A stretch of 20,908 nt of DNA from Welwitschia mirabilis (lineage: Eukaryota > Gnetophyta > Gnetopsida > Welwitschiales), in the NCBI GenBank assembly GCA_051453625.1, contig JBOZIK010000001.1, forward strand, positions 130,421,717 to 130,442,624, in the 5' to 3' direction. The position numbers and the translations under genes were made by a program. Of this stretch, positions 20,579-20,908 are shown one piece after another. The stretch's first letter is position 1; every line of letters begins with the position of its first letter. Under the pieces are notes generated by a model. The model saw only the letters and a list, made by a program, of their open reading frames with translations, did no database searches and was not told where the DNA came from.

Positions 20579-20819
20579 CTTTTAACAGTCTAACTGTTAA
20601 TGTTATTATTAGTAGTATGCCACTTATACATTTATATACATATATGTAGTGTGTGGTGGATATCCTAACAACCTTATCATATGTTGAGGGAAAAAAGGGG
20701 AAAAAAGGCCATGTCTGAAAAGCAAAATTATGAAATTATCATAATGATTTTGAAAACTGTATGGAATAGAATAATAGCAAACAAGTTTCTCATGGAAGCC
20801 TTCAGACCTTAATGTTAGA

Positions 20820-20908
20820 AAAATGCAGCAAAGCAAAAGCAAAATGCAAATATCAACACACCAAATTTACGTGGAAAACCCCAATGTGGGGAAAAACCAC
20901 GGAAGCAA
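20820..20908. repeat. Edge of a dispersed repeat with nested dyad
   Basis: The last bases read ACCAAATTTACGTGGAAAAC and continue with a nested inverted repeat at 20870-20901: CGTGG pairs with CCACG and CCCC with GGGG around AATGT, with A-runs between. Sequence of this type is familiar from dispersed plant LTR-type repeats, from memory only. The element is cut by the window edge. Confidence 0.4.

Larger units (their letters stand above)
14616..20908 (-). other. Probable long upstream intron of the DUF632 gene (partial)
   Basis: No DUF630 or further DUF632 exon is recognisable here, so this stretch is inferred to be intron of at least 6.3 kb, open at the right edge. It contains a short gap, a 30-bp tandem repeat, a MULE-like element, a decayed duplication, a hAT-like element and the start of another repeat. 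A second possibility is that the gene is broken here and the visible exons are a fragment. Confidence 0.6.

Noticed and set aside
1-20908. A CRISPR array, bacterial defence island or novel multi-gene system
   Set aside because: The window is plant nuclear DNA with two unrelated host genes and transposons; no regularly spaced repeats or clustered functional genes were seen.

Overview
The window looks like nuclear DNA of a large-genome seed plant. It is AT-rich, has two plant-type genes on the minus strand with kilobase-scale introns in one of them, and most of the rest is retrotransposon, miniature element and DNA-transposon debris. A gymnosperm would fit the long introns and element load, but the sequence does not prove it. 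No bacterial, CRISPR or operon-like features were seen. Two runs of N (1397-1496 and 16729-16766) mark assembly gaps.

Layout. Positions 1-2490 hold the 5' part of a decayed Ty3/gypsy retrotransposon on the minus strand: LTR remnant, primer-binding site, gag, CCHC zinc knuckle (duplicated around a gap), protease and reverse transcriptase, cut by the left window edge. Positions 2799-3434 hold an intact intronless gene for a small BTB/KCTD-type protein, minus strand. Positions 3750-4600 are AT-rich with a short minisatellite. Positions 4607-4938 hold a complete 332-bp miniature LTR element (TRIM type) with two LTRs, PBS, PPT and a perfect 5-bp target duplication. Positions 4944-9600 are gene-poor, with an integrase relic of a second Ty3 element (7304-7482) and an unassigned coding-like fragment (7905-8079).

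From 10044 to beyond the right edge lies the 3' part of a DUF630/DUF632-family gene (relatives include NRG2 and APSR1), minus strand. Two exons are visible: 14392-14615 and 10044-10842. They join in phase across a 3549-bp intron. The 5' exons lie outside the window, so 14616-20908 is best read as at least 6.3 kb of a further intron. That intron holds a MULE-like non-autonomous DNA transposon (17173-18595, 11-bp target duplication), a probable hAT-like non-autonomous element (19646-20578, 8-bp near-perfect target duplication), small tandem repeats, and the beginning of another repeat with a nested dyad at the right edge.

The two host genes show no functional link; they are neighbours in a repeat-rich region. 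I found no convincing new biological system. The best discoveries are the three structurally defined small transposons, which coding-based annotation would miss.
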